A program made the translations under genes and the position numbers. Positions 1 through 5,628 of a DNA stretch of 5,628 nt are shown here, piece after piece. Source of the stretch: an uncultured Oscillospiraceae bacterium (GTDB taxonomy: Bacteria; Bacillota; Clostridia; UBA1381); the NCBI GenBank assembly GCA_945876665.1, contig CAMCPC010000091.1, forward strand, positions 1 through 5,628. Reading direction: 5' to 3'. The notes under the pieces were generated by a model. The model was not told where the DNA came from and searched no databases. It saw only the letters and a program-made list of their open reading frames with translations. Each line of letters opens with the position of its first letter. The first letter of the stretch is position 1.

Positions 1-877
1 TGTTCATTAGAACAATGTCGCGCTTTGCGCCCTTTTCGCCCGCGAAAATCTTCCTTGCAATTTCCGCATTTTCCGCGCCGCTGCCGCCTGTTATATCCTC
101 ACTATTTGCGTATTCAATGCCGTAATCCTTCGGGTCAATTTCATATTCAATAATTTCGCCGTTCTTTATTTCATTTACGTATGTCTTACCCGTAACGGTG
201 ATTTCGTCCATGCCGTCACAGCCGCAAACTACCATGGCGTTCTTAACGCCCATTTCTTGCATTACATTTGAAAATACGGAAACCTTTTCACGGCTGAATA
301 CGCCGATAACCTGTCTTGTAGCGCCCGACGGGTTTGAAAGAGGTCCGAGCATATTGAATATTGTACGTATTCCGATTTCTTTTCTTATAGGTGCAACATT
401 TTTCATTGCCTTATGGAATTTCTGAGCATTCATAAAGCCCATACCTGTCGCGTTTATACATTCTTCAACCTGCTCCGGCTCAAGCATTATATTTACTCCC
501 CGCGCCTCAAGCAAATCAGCGCTGCCGCTCTTTGAAGAAGCGGCTCTGTTGCCGTGCTTTGCAAGAGTAACACCTGCTGCGGCACATACGAACATTGACG
601 TGGCGGAAACATTGAATGTATTCGTTCCGTCGCCGCCTGTTCCCACAAAATCTATGTATTCATCGGTGTCAAGATTTACACTGCCGCCCTTTGACTTCAT
701 CATCTCTGTGCAGCCGACGATTTCCTCGACTGTTTCGCCCTTCATGCGCAGCGCAGTAAGAAACGACGATACAAGAACAGGCGAAACTGTTCCCTCAAGC
801 ATCATATCCATTGCCCTTGCGGCTTCCTCACGTGTAAGGTCCTGACCGTCCACTACTTTTCTCAATAATTCCTTCAT
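1..877 (-). CDS. trpD: Anthranilate phosphoribosyltransferase TrpD (3' end outside window)
   Basis: This enzyme transfers phosphoribose from PRPP to anthranilate, the second committed step of tryptophan synthesis in the cytoplasm. The reading frame opens with ATG at 877-875 and stays open for 292 codons to the window edge; family members are about 330-345 residues, so the last 40 or so are missing. Visible family motifs are the PRPP-binding glycine loop GTGGDG (79-84), NVSAT (89-93), KHGN (107-110), the segment containing the expected anthranilate-binding Arg165 (VAPIRKEIGIRT, 161-172), NMLGPLSNP (175-183), and the metal-binding DE pair (224-225). The fragment ends in DIVLMN, the start of the conserved DIVLxNA motif. 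No key residue is missing. The start is fixed by an AGGAGGA ribosome site 7 nt upstream. It is transcribed divergently from the alcohol dehydrogenase and seems to be the first gene of its transcript, so no trpE or trpG lies directly ahead of it. Confidence 0.97.
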   Translation of the reverse strand, partial: MKELLRKVVDGQDLTREEAARAMDMMLEGTVSPVLVSSFLTALRMKGETVEEIVGCTEMMKSKGGSVNLDTDEYIDFVGTGGDGTNTFNVSATSMFVCAAAGVTLAKHGNRAASSKSGSADLLEARGVNIMLEPEQVEECINATGMGFMNAQKFHKAMKNVAPIRKEIGIRTIFNMLGPLSNPSGATRQVIGVFSREKVSVFSNVMQEMGVKNAMVVCGCDGMDEITVTGKTYVNEIKNGEIIEYEIDPKDYGIEYANSEDITGGSGAENAEIARKIFAGEKGAKRDIVLMN

Positions 878-884
878 AACTGAA

Positions 885-892
885 TCCTCCTC
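885..892 (-). promoter_or_regulatory. Ribosome binding site of trpD
   Basis: On the minus strand the sequence reads GAGGAGGA, a near-perfect anti-16S match, 7 nt before the ATG at 877. It fixes the trpD start. Its first bases form the last triplet of the UAG/GAG array just upstream, so anything bound to the array would cover this site and block translation. Confidence 0.9.
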
Positions 893-914
893 TAATCTAC
901 TCTAAACTAATCTA
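887..914 (-). promoter_or_regulatory. Pentamer-phased UAG/GAG array in the trpD leader, TRAP-type candidate site
   Basis: Read as mRNA, the leader carries UAG at 914-912, 909-907, 904-902, 899-897 and 894-892, then GAG at 889-887. All six triplets are separated by exactly 2 nt (AU, UU, AG, AU, AG). Established knowledge: the trp RNA-binding attenuation protein (TRAP, MtrB) of Bacillus binds series of about 8-11 GAG or UAG triplets spaced by 2-3 nt in trp gene leaders, and at trpG, trpP and ycbK it blocks the ribosome site. Here the array lies at the expected place, between the predicted transcription start and the Shine-Dalgarno sequence, with the last triplet inside it. Weaker NAG triplets follow (CAG 882-880, AAG 874-872, GAG 863-861, UAG 855-853) but are out of phase. 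Six in-phase triplets is fewer than in known sites, so TRAP regulation is an inference. A DNA operator or a simple pentanucleotide repeat are alternatives. Confidence 0.5.
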
Positions 915-920
915 TCGTAT

Positions 921-949
921 ATTATAGCATACACATATAAAAATTGCAA
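921..949 (-). promoter_or_regulatory. Sigma-A promoter of trpD, extended -10
   Basis: On the minus strand a -35 box TTGCAA (949-944) is separated by 17 nt from a perfect -10 box TATAAT (926-921), which is preceded by TGC, giving the extended TGnTATAAT form. Transcription should start near 914, leaving a leader of about 37 nt. There is no room for a T-box, leader peptide or attenuator hairpin between this start and trpD. Confidence 0.78.
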
Positions 950-993
950 TAGAGCTATATTTAATTTTTCCGCATTATTTTTTCGTTTAACCC

Positions 994-1022
994 TTGTAAT
1001 ATTTGTTTGAATATTGTATAAT
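994..1022 (+). promoter_or_regulatory. Sigma-A promoter of the alcohol dehydrogenase gene
   Basis: A -35 box TTGTAA (994-999), a 17-nt spacer and a perfect -10 box TATAAT (1017-1022) point to a start near 1029 and a leader of only about 24 nt. The two divergent promoters do not overlap; about 44 bp of AT-rich DNA lie between their -35 boxes. I see no clear inverted-repeat operator, including no Rex-type palindrome. Confidence 0.75.
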
Positions 1023-1040
1023 AATTGTATTAATGAAACA

Positions 1041-1044
1041 GGAG
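1041..1044 (+). promoter_or_regulatory. Ribosome binding site deciding the dehydrogenase start
   Basis: GGAG (within AGGAGTG) lies 8 nt before the ATG at 1053. This rules in favour of that ATG over the in-frame TTG at 1014, which lies upstream of the promoter's predicted transcription start and partly inside its -10 region. Confidence 0.85.
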
Positions 1045-1052
1045 TGAAACAA

Positions 1053-2195
1053 ATGAAAAGTTTCGATATCAGAACGAAAATTTATTTCGGCGACAATGCG
1101 CTTGACAGACTTGCCGATTTGCCGTATAAAAAGGCATTTATCATCACTGACCCATTCGTTGCAAAAAGCGGTATGCTTCAGATGATTACTATAAGACTTA
1201 ATGACGGATATACAGAATTTGAGGTATTTTCAGACGTCGTTCCCGACCCACCTATTGAAAAGATTTCAATAGGCGTAAAGGCAATGCTTGATTACGACCC
1301 TGACGTGGTTATTGCGATAGGCGGCGGAAGCGCCATAGACAGTGCAAAGTCAATCCGCGAATTTGCTTCGAGAGCAACAGAAAAAGAGGTTGCTCTTATC
1401 GCCATTCCGACCACATCAGGTACAGGCTCGGAGGTTACCTCTTTTGCGGTTGTGTCTGATCCGTCAAACGACATTAAATATCCTCTTGTATCGGAAAGTA
1501 TGCTTCCGACGGAGGCAATTCTTGACGCAGACCTTGTAAAAAGTGTTCCTGCAAATGTCACCGCCGATACGGGCATGGACGTGCTTACACACGCTATCGA
1601 AGCATACGTAAGCATCAACAACAACGAATTTTCCGCCGCACTTGCGGAAAAGGCAATCGAAATTTGCGGTACATTCCTGCTGCGTTCATATCTTGACAAT
1701 AACGATAAACACGCAAGAAAGAAGATGCACGTTGCGTCATGTCTTGCAGGACTTGCCTTTAACAGCGCATCGCTTGGACTTAACCACGGCATTGCTCATG
1801 CGGTAGGCGCCAAGTTCCACATCCCGCACGGCAGAGCAAACGCAATGCTTCTTCCTCATGTAATTGAATACAATTCAGGAATTAACAAGCATTCAAAGAG
1901 TCAGAAGGAATATCCGAAGTGCGTTGAAAAATACGTAAACGTGGCAAAGCTTCTCGGCGTTAACAACTTCAATGAAATCACAACAATCCGTGCCCTTGTA
2001 GGCTGGATTCAATTCATGCTTAAGGAAATGAATATTCCAATTTCAATTTCACAGTGCGGAATTGACAAGACAGAATACTTCAACGCTATAGACTCTATGG
2101 CAGAAAAAGCGCTTGCCGACGCATGTACAGCGACAAATCCGCGCGTGCCGACAAAGCCTGAGGTTGTTCAGATACTTGAGCATCTTTATGAGTAA
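1053..2195 (+). CDS. Iron-containing (group III) alcohol dehydrogenase
   Basis: This 380-residue cytoplasmic enzyme should interconvert an alcohol and an aldehyde or ketone with a nicotinamide cofactor. The family is typically 380-390 residues, so it is full length. The N-terminal Rossmann-like half has the cofactor loop GGGSAIDSAK (90-99) and the IPTTSGTGSEVT motif (118-129). Asp33, in ITDPF, sits where FucO has the aspartate associated with NAD rather than NADP preference. The C-terminal helical half carries the metal ligands with the spacing of FucO: Asp176 and His180 (GMDVLTHAIEAY), His245 (LNHGIAHAVG) and His259 (IPHGRAN). His249 is also conserved. The start region (IRTKIYFGDNAL) resembles PduQ/EutG-like propanol or ethanol dehydrogenases, but there are no microcompartment genes nearby, so the substrate is not assigned. 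It has its own promoter and its own terminator, so it is probably monocistronic. Confidence 0.95.
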   Translation: MKSFDIRTKIYFGDNALDRLADLPYKKAFIITDPFVAKSGMLQMITIRLNDGYTEFEVFSDVVPDPPIEKISIGVKAMLDYDPDVVIAIGGGSAIDSAKSIREFASRATEKEVALIAIPTTSGTGSEVTSFAVVSDPSNDIKYPLVSESMLPTEAILDADLVKSVPANVTADTGMDVLTHAIEAYVSINNNEFSAALAEKAIEICGTFLLRSYLDNNDKHARKKMHVASCLAGLAFNSASLGLNHGIAHAVGAKFHIPHGRANAMLLPHVIEYNSGINKHSKSQKEYPKCVEKYVNVAKLLGVNNFNEITTIRALVGWIQFMLKEMNIPISISQCGIDKTEYFNAIDSMAEKALADACTATNPRVPTKPEVVQILEHLYE

Positions 2196-2211
2196 TATTA
2201 CATAACATATG

Positions 2212-2237
2212 CGGGCGTGTCTTACACGCCTGTTTTT
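2212..2237 (+). terminator. Intrinsic terminator after the alcohol dehydrogenase
   Basis: An inverted repeat pairs 2212-2220 with 2224-2232 (core GGCGTGT / ACACGCC, loop CTT, one outer G-U pair and a closing C-G pair) and is followed directly by five T residues at 2233-2237. It begins 16 bp after the dehydrogenase stop codon, and the T-tract makes it work in the plus direction. Confidence 0.9.
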
Positions 2238-2267
2238 GTATCAGTATTTAATCGCGGAGGAACGTAA

Positions 2268-3905
2268 ATGGATATAAATTCTTTCAAAAACAAATTAAGC
2301 GCCGTTTTGCAAAGCAAAAATGTCCCTGAACTGATTATGACCGCATTTCTCGGTATGCTTATGCTTGTACAGCGCTTTCTGACGGGCGGCTACAAGCCCG
2401 TCATGGACGACTGGTTTCTGTACGGCGACTTATATACAAATGCCGCGGACAGAATAAGGGAATTTGCAATCCCTAACGAAAAATTTTCAATCCGCCCGTT
2501 TGCAGGGGTTTTCGACTGCTTTGTGAACGCACCGCTGTTCCGACACATATGGATTGCGCAGCTTTTGGTAACACTTGCGCTTCTCGTCGGAGCATTTCTC
2601 ATAATCAGAACACTGCGCCGAAATAATGCGGCAGGCGCGGGATTTTTCATGTGTATTTTGTGCCTGTTCCCTGTCGGATTTGAAGCTACATACTGGCTCG
2701 CCGCCGCAACACGCGTCTGCTATTCGCTGCTCTTTATCGGCGCGGCTATATTTGCCCTTGACAATTATTATAAAAGCCGCCGCACGGGCAGTCTTATACT
2801 CTACGCAGTACTCGGACTTATCAGTGTCGGTTTTTATGAGCCTGCAATTGTTATCTACGTAATTCTGACGATGTTTATTATATGGAATAATTATAAGGAC
2901 AAAAAGACACTTATTCCCGTTATTATTCTATCTGCGCAGATATGCCTTATAGGTCTTTATTACATTCTTAATTCGGGCGCGGGCGAAATTGAATCACGCG
3001 GAGGAATTGTCGAAAACAATTTCATGGAGCATGCCGCTCTCGTTGCGCAATACATAAAGGACATATTCTTAACAAAATCCGTGGAGCTTATGAAAAATGG
3101 TTTTTCAAAAGGACTTTTAGTAATTCTCGGCGGTCACAAATTCATAAAGCTTGCAGGACTTTTGGTTCTGTCTCTTGGATTTGGAATATTCTCCGCATTG
3201 TGCATAAAGAAACGCAGATTTTCATTCAAAATTCTTGCGCTTGGAATTGCCCTTTTCTTCGGCGGAATTATCCTGAATTTCGTCCTCGGCTCGGACAGAA
3301 TACCTCTTAGGCTTGTGTACTTTTCCTATCTCGGTATAGGAATTGTAATTGATGAAATACTTATGCTGCTGCCGTACAAATTGAGCAGAATACTATGCGC
3401 GCCGGCGCTTACGTTTTTCGCATTTATCTTCACTATCGCAGGTATCGGTGAAGTATGTGATTATCAGAAAACCTCCGATTTTGACGTATACATCACACAG
3501 CAGCTTATAGATCTTGACACGCCCGAACGTATCACAGACGTGAACAAAAACACATATCTGTTCGGCGGTCAGCATTCCTACGAGGAAACCCGATGTATAC
3601 ACTACCTCGACCACATACGCGGCGCAAGCGGAAACTACGCCGACATAACAGGCTGTATGCGCCATCTCACAAATGTTCCTTTCACAAACAGCATTGCTGC
3701 CTTTACCTACGGTGACACGCAGATAATGAAGCCGTATATTGATCAGGAGGGCTTATGCAACTTCTACAATATTGAATATGATAAGACCGTTGTCCGCGTA
3801 GACCTTGTCAGCGACGGAGAAAATTACAGTGTTGTACGCGAAGACGGTTCTCTTGTAGGAACACTCATAAAAGTGGATGATGTAAGCTATCAATTTTTTA
3901 ATTAA
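2268..3905 (+). CDS. Multi-pass membrane protein, GT-C glycosyltransferase-like, with soluble C-terminal domain
   Basis: This 545-residue protein has no family I can name with certainty. A short cytoplasmic N terminus is followed by about 10 hydrophobic segments, roughly at 19-38, 95-115, 124-137, 140-165, 174-204, 215-235, 292-312, 318-341, 350-366 and 373-396. A polar C-terminal part (397-545) is rich in Asp, Tyr and Asn. After the first segment comes a long loop with MDDWFLYGD (46-54). An acidic pair in the first extracytoplasmic loop is the usual catalytic signature of GT-C glycosyltransferases, which use lipid-linked sugars, and that is why I suggest this class. The soluble tail probably lies outside the cell if the number of spans is even or the last segment exits outward. 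GGAGG at 2256-2260, 7 nt before the ATG, supports the start. The stop codon is embedded in the ribosome site of the next gene, so the two are likely co-transcribed. A polysaccharide polymerase, flippase or other membrane protein remains possible. Confidence 0.88.
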   Translation: MDINSFKNKLSAVLQSKNVPELIMTAFLGMLMLVQRFLTGGYKPVMDDWFLYGDLYTNAADRIREFAIPNEKFSIRPFAGVFDCFVNAPLFRHIWIAQLLVTLALLVGAFLIIRTLRRNNAAGAGFFMCILCLFPVGFEATYWLAAATRVCYSLLFIGAAIFALDNYYKSRRTGSLILYAVLGLISVGFYEPAIVIYVILTMFIIWNNYKDKKTLIPVIILSAQICLIGLYYILNSGAGEIESRGGIVENNFMEHAALVAQYIKDIFLTKSVELMKNGFSKGLLVILGGHKFIKLAGLLVLSLGFGIFSALCIKKRRFSFKILALGIALFFGGIILNFVLGSDRIPLRLVYFSYLGIGIVIDEILMLLPYKLSRILCAPALTFFAFIFTIAGIGEVCDYQKTSDFDVYITQQLIDLDTPERITDVNKNTYLFGGQHSYEETRCIHYLDHIRGASGNYADITGCMRHLTNVPFTNSIAAFTYGDTQIMKPYIDQEGLCNFYNIEYDKTVVRVDLVSDGENYSVVREDGSLVGTLIKVDDVSYQFFN

Positions 3906-3909
3906 GGAG
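3903..3909 (+). promoter_or_regulatory. Ribosome binding site overlapping the upstream stop codon
   Basis: TAAGGAG combines the TAA stop of the membrane protein gene (3903-3905) with the Shine-Dalgarno sequence of the next gene, 9 nt before its ATG at 3919. The arrangement implies an operon and possible translational coupling. Confidence 0.88.
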
Positions 3910-3918
3910 TGGTAAAAA

Positions 3919-5628
3919 ATGAAAAAACTTATTTCACTGCTTACAGCCGTTATTATGCTGTCAGGTACTGCCGCCTTTGCATGGGAGGGCGCGGAAGAAT
4001 ATGATATGAGAAAGCAGCTTGTAAAGGGAAGCGAGCTGAATGTATATGTGGAAGGCGATACGGACAGCGCCCCTTATTACGGAGCAAGGCTTGAGCCGCG
4101 CTCGGGAGTATATTTCGGCACACTTGCCGAACATCCTGACATTCTTGATGATTTTTCAACATGCCTTACATATATTGAATTTGATTCTCAGCAGCCGGAC
4201 TTTTATTATCCTGCCAATGAAACGATAAGAAACAACAATGTCAACGTGATGCTCGGCTGGAACGTGGCAAATGCCGACACCATAAGAAACATAGACGCAT
4301 ATACTGACTATATTGAAAATACAGTACAGACAATTGCGTCATACGGAAAAAATGTCTATGTGCGTTTTGCCGGTGAAATGAACGATACGGAATTGGGCAG
4401 CGGCGAAGAATATAAATATGCTTTCCGCAAAGTGGCAGATATTGTTCATAGATATGATAATCTTGCAATGGTATGGTCGCCGATTGCCCTCGGCTCGCTT
4501 TTAAAGCCGTACGCGGATTATTATCCCGGCAACGAGTATGTTGACTGGGTGGGACTAAGCTGTTATCAGATAAAGTATTTCACAGGCAGAAAGGACGTTT
4601 CAACAGACGATAAAATGGCATTTATGACCGACACCTACGCATGGCATACCAATTCCGTGAAGCCGCTGATGAAATTCATGTCCGAATACGGTATTTCGAA
4701 GCCTGTAATGATAAGCGAGGGCGGTGTTGCCAACAGGAACGTATTCGGCGAGGACACCTCAGCATGGGCATCACTAAGGCTGCGCAATATGTATTGGGAT
4801 TTAATAATGAAGTACCCGCAGGTCAAAATGATAAATTATTTCAATGTATCGATGGACGGCGAAACTGAATTTTTCAATATGGAAGCTGACAGCGAACTGG
4901 CGGGAATTATCAGAAATGCTATCAACAGCGGCGCATATATACACCGCAATTCCCAAAACAGCTTTGCATTCAAGGAAATACAAAGCAGCAATACTCTCGT
5001 AGGTCCTCAAGTCCCAATCTATGCCCACGCATATGCGCAAGGGGCAGAATTTATCGATGTTGATTACTATATTGACGGTAACCACTACGGCAGCAATGTT
5101 TATTCACCGCATAACATTACAATTAACCTGAATGATATTTCCGACGGCAGTCATACGCTTGAGGTTTGCTCACGCAGCGGCGATACAATTATTGACACAA
5201 AGCAGTTTAATTTCACAAAGCTGGGTGCGTTTGTGCGTTTTGGCGCAGGACAGATTGTGAATAACAAGCAGATTAATGTTAGTCTTAACGGAAATCAGAT
5301 TACCTTTGATGTTCCCCCGTGCATAATCGCTGACAGAACGCTTGTTCCGATACGCGCTTTTGCAAATGCGCTTGGTATAAGCGATAACGATATCGACTAC
5401 AACGGAAACGAAAACACCGTCACAATTAAAAACGGCAAGAACACGGTAAAGCTGTATATCAATAACCCCGACTCTTACATAAACGGTCAAAAAGCAGAAA
5501 TCGACGTACCTCCGACTGTTATTGACGGCAGAACGCTTGTTCCGTTGAGATTTATCAGTGAAAATTTCAATTGCAGCGTTGATTATACAGACAGCTCCGA
5601 TGCGCTGAATGTATTTTTGACAACTAAA
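3919..5628 (+). CDS. Secreted GH26-like glycosidase with stalk (copper amine oxidase N-terminal) domain (3' end at window edge)
   Basis: The 570 codons in view run open to the right edge; the final residues DALNVFLTT look like the end of the last domain, so little is probably missing. Residues 1-21 form a signal peptide (MKK, hydrophobic core, AFA cleavage motif). Residues about 40-315 resemble clan A glycosidases, closest to family GH26: VYVRFAGEMN holds the candidate acid/base Glu153, MISEGG the candidate nucleophile Glu267, and between them lie MVWSPIALGS and YYPGNEYVDWVGLSCY. The 114-residue Glu spacing is near that of known GH26 mannanases (108 in Cellvibrio Man26A). The usual His before the first Glu is Gly152 here. 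Residues about 335-433 look like an Ig-like beta domain (IYAHAYAQGAEFIDVDYYID...DGSHTLEV). Residues about 437-570 form a stalk domain with two copies of the RTLVPxR motif (DRTLVPIRAF from 472, DGRTLVPLRF from 536). Substrate is unknown. It shares an operon with the preceding membrane protein. Confidence 0.88.
   Translation, partial: MKKLISLLTAVIMLSGTAAFAWEGAEEYDMRKQLVKGSELNVYVEGDTDSAPYYGARLEPRSGVYFGTLAEHPDILDDFSTCLTYIEFDSQQPDFYYPANETIRNNNVNVMLGWNVANADTIRNIDAYTDYIENTVQTIASYGKNVYVRFAGEMNDTELGSGEEYKYAFRKVADIVHRYDNLAMVWSPIALGSLLKPYADYYPGNEYVDWVGLSCYQIKYFTGRKDVSTDDKMAFMTDTYAWHTNSVKPLMKFMSEYGISKPVMISEGGVANRNVFGEDTSAWASLRLRNMYWDLIMKYPQVKMINYFNVSMDGETEFFNMEADSELAGIIRNAINSGAYIHRNSQNSFAFKEIQSSNTLVGPQVPIYAHAYAQGAEFIDVDYYIDGNHYGSNVYSPHNITINLNDISDGSHTLEVCSRSGDTIIDTKQFNFTKLGAFVRFGAGQIVNNKQINVSLNGNQITFDVPPCIIADRTLVPIRAFANALGISDNDIDYNGNENTVTIKNGKNTVKLYINNPDSYINGQKAEIDVPPTVIDGRTLVPLRFISENFNCSVDYTDSSDALNVFLTTK

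Noticed and set aside
549..845. Open frames on the plus strand at 198-425 and 549-845
   Set aside because: Both are antisense to trpD, whose motifs are unambiguous, and neither encodes a recognisable protein.
878..950. T-box, trp leader peptide or classical attenuator for trpD
   Set aside because: The predicted leader is only about 37 nt with no GC-rich hairpin, no T-box sequence and no Trp-codon leader frame.
950..1030. Possible Rex (NADH-sensing) operator ahead of the alcohol dehydrogenase
   Set aside because: Repeats of TTGTA occur at 994, 1014 and 1025, but no TTGTNAN-spacer-inverted copy is present; the direct repeats are explained by AT-rich promoter sequence.
1292..1792. Long open frame of 166 codons on the minus strand inside the alcohol dehydrogenase gene
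   Set aside because: It lies fully antisense to a gene with clear conserved motifs, has low-complexity Ser/Ala-rich content and no ribosome site; it is a shadow of the real coding strand.
3953..5490. Several short open frames on both strands across the right-hand third
   Set aside because: All are out-of-frame shadows of the secreted GH26-like gene, which is continuously open from 3919 to the edge with a signal peptide and domain motifs.
1..5628. CRISPR arrays, tRNA or rRNA genes, insertion sequences, attachment sites
   Set aside because: No spaced direct repeats, cloverleaf-like segments, transposase motifs or terminal inverted repeats were found; coding sequence covers about 95 percent of the window.

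Overview
The window looks like a chromosomal piece of a low-to-moderate GC Firmicute, most likely of class Clostridia. The evidence is strong AGGAGG-type ribosome binding sites, sigma-A type promoters with TATAAT boxes, an iron-dependent alcohol dehydrogenase typical of fermenters, and a secreted protein ending in a 'copper amine oxidase N-terminal' (stalk) domain of the kind common in Clostridia and Paenibacillus. The genus cannot be read from the sequence.

Layout. Bases 1-877 (minus strand) hold the first 292 codons of trpD, anthranilate phosphoribosyltransferase, which runs off the left edge. Bases 878-1052 form a compact divergent promoter region. It has an extended -10 promoter for trpD on the minus strand and a TATAAT promoter for the next gene on the plus strand. 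The short trpD leader consists almost entirely of (U/G)AG triplets repeated every 5 nt, leading straight into the Shine-Dalgarno sequence. Bases 1053-2195 (plus) encode a complete group III iron-containing alcohol dehydrogenase, closed by an intrinsic terminator at 2212-2237. Bases 2268-3905 (plus) encode a multi-pass membrane protein with a soluble C-terminal domain, resembling GT-C type glycosyltransferases. It is followed after 13 bp by a secreted protein (3919 to the right edge) with a GH26-like glycosidase domain, a probable Ig-like linker and a stalk domain.

How the parts relate. trpD belongs to tryptophan biosynthesis. It appears to start its own transcript, without trpE/trpG directly upstream. 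The dehydrogenase is an isolated fermentative or redox gene. The last two genes are tightly coupled and together suggest a surface or exopolysaccharide function: a membrane enzyme that builds or transfers a glycan, and a secreted enzyme that trims or binds one. The most interesting signal is the pentamer-phased UAG/GAG array in the trpD leader, which has the form of a binding site for TRAP (trp RNA-binding attenuation protein).
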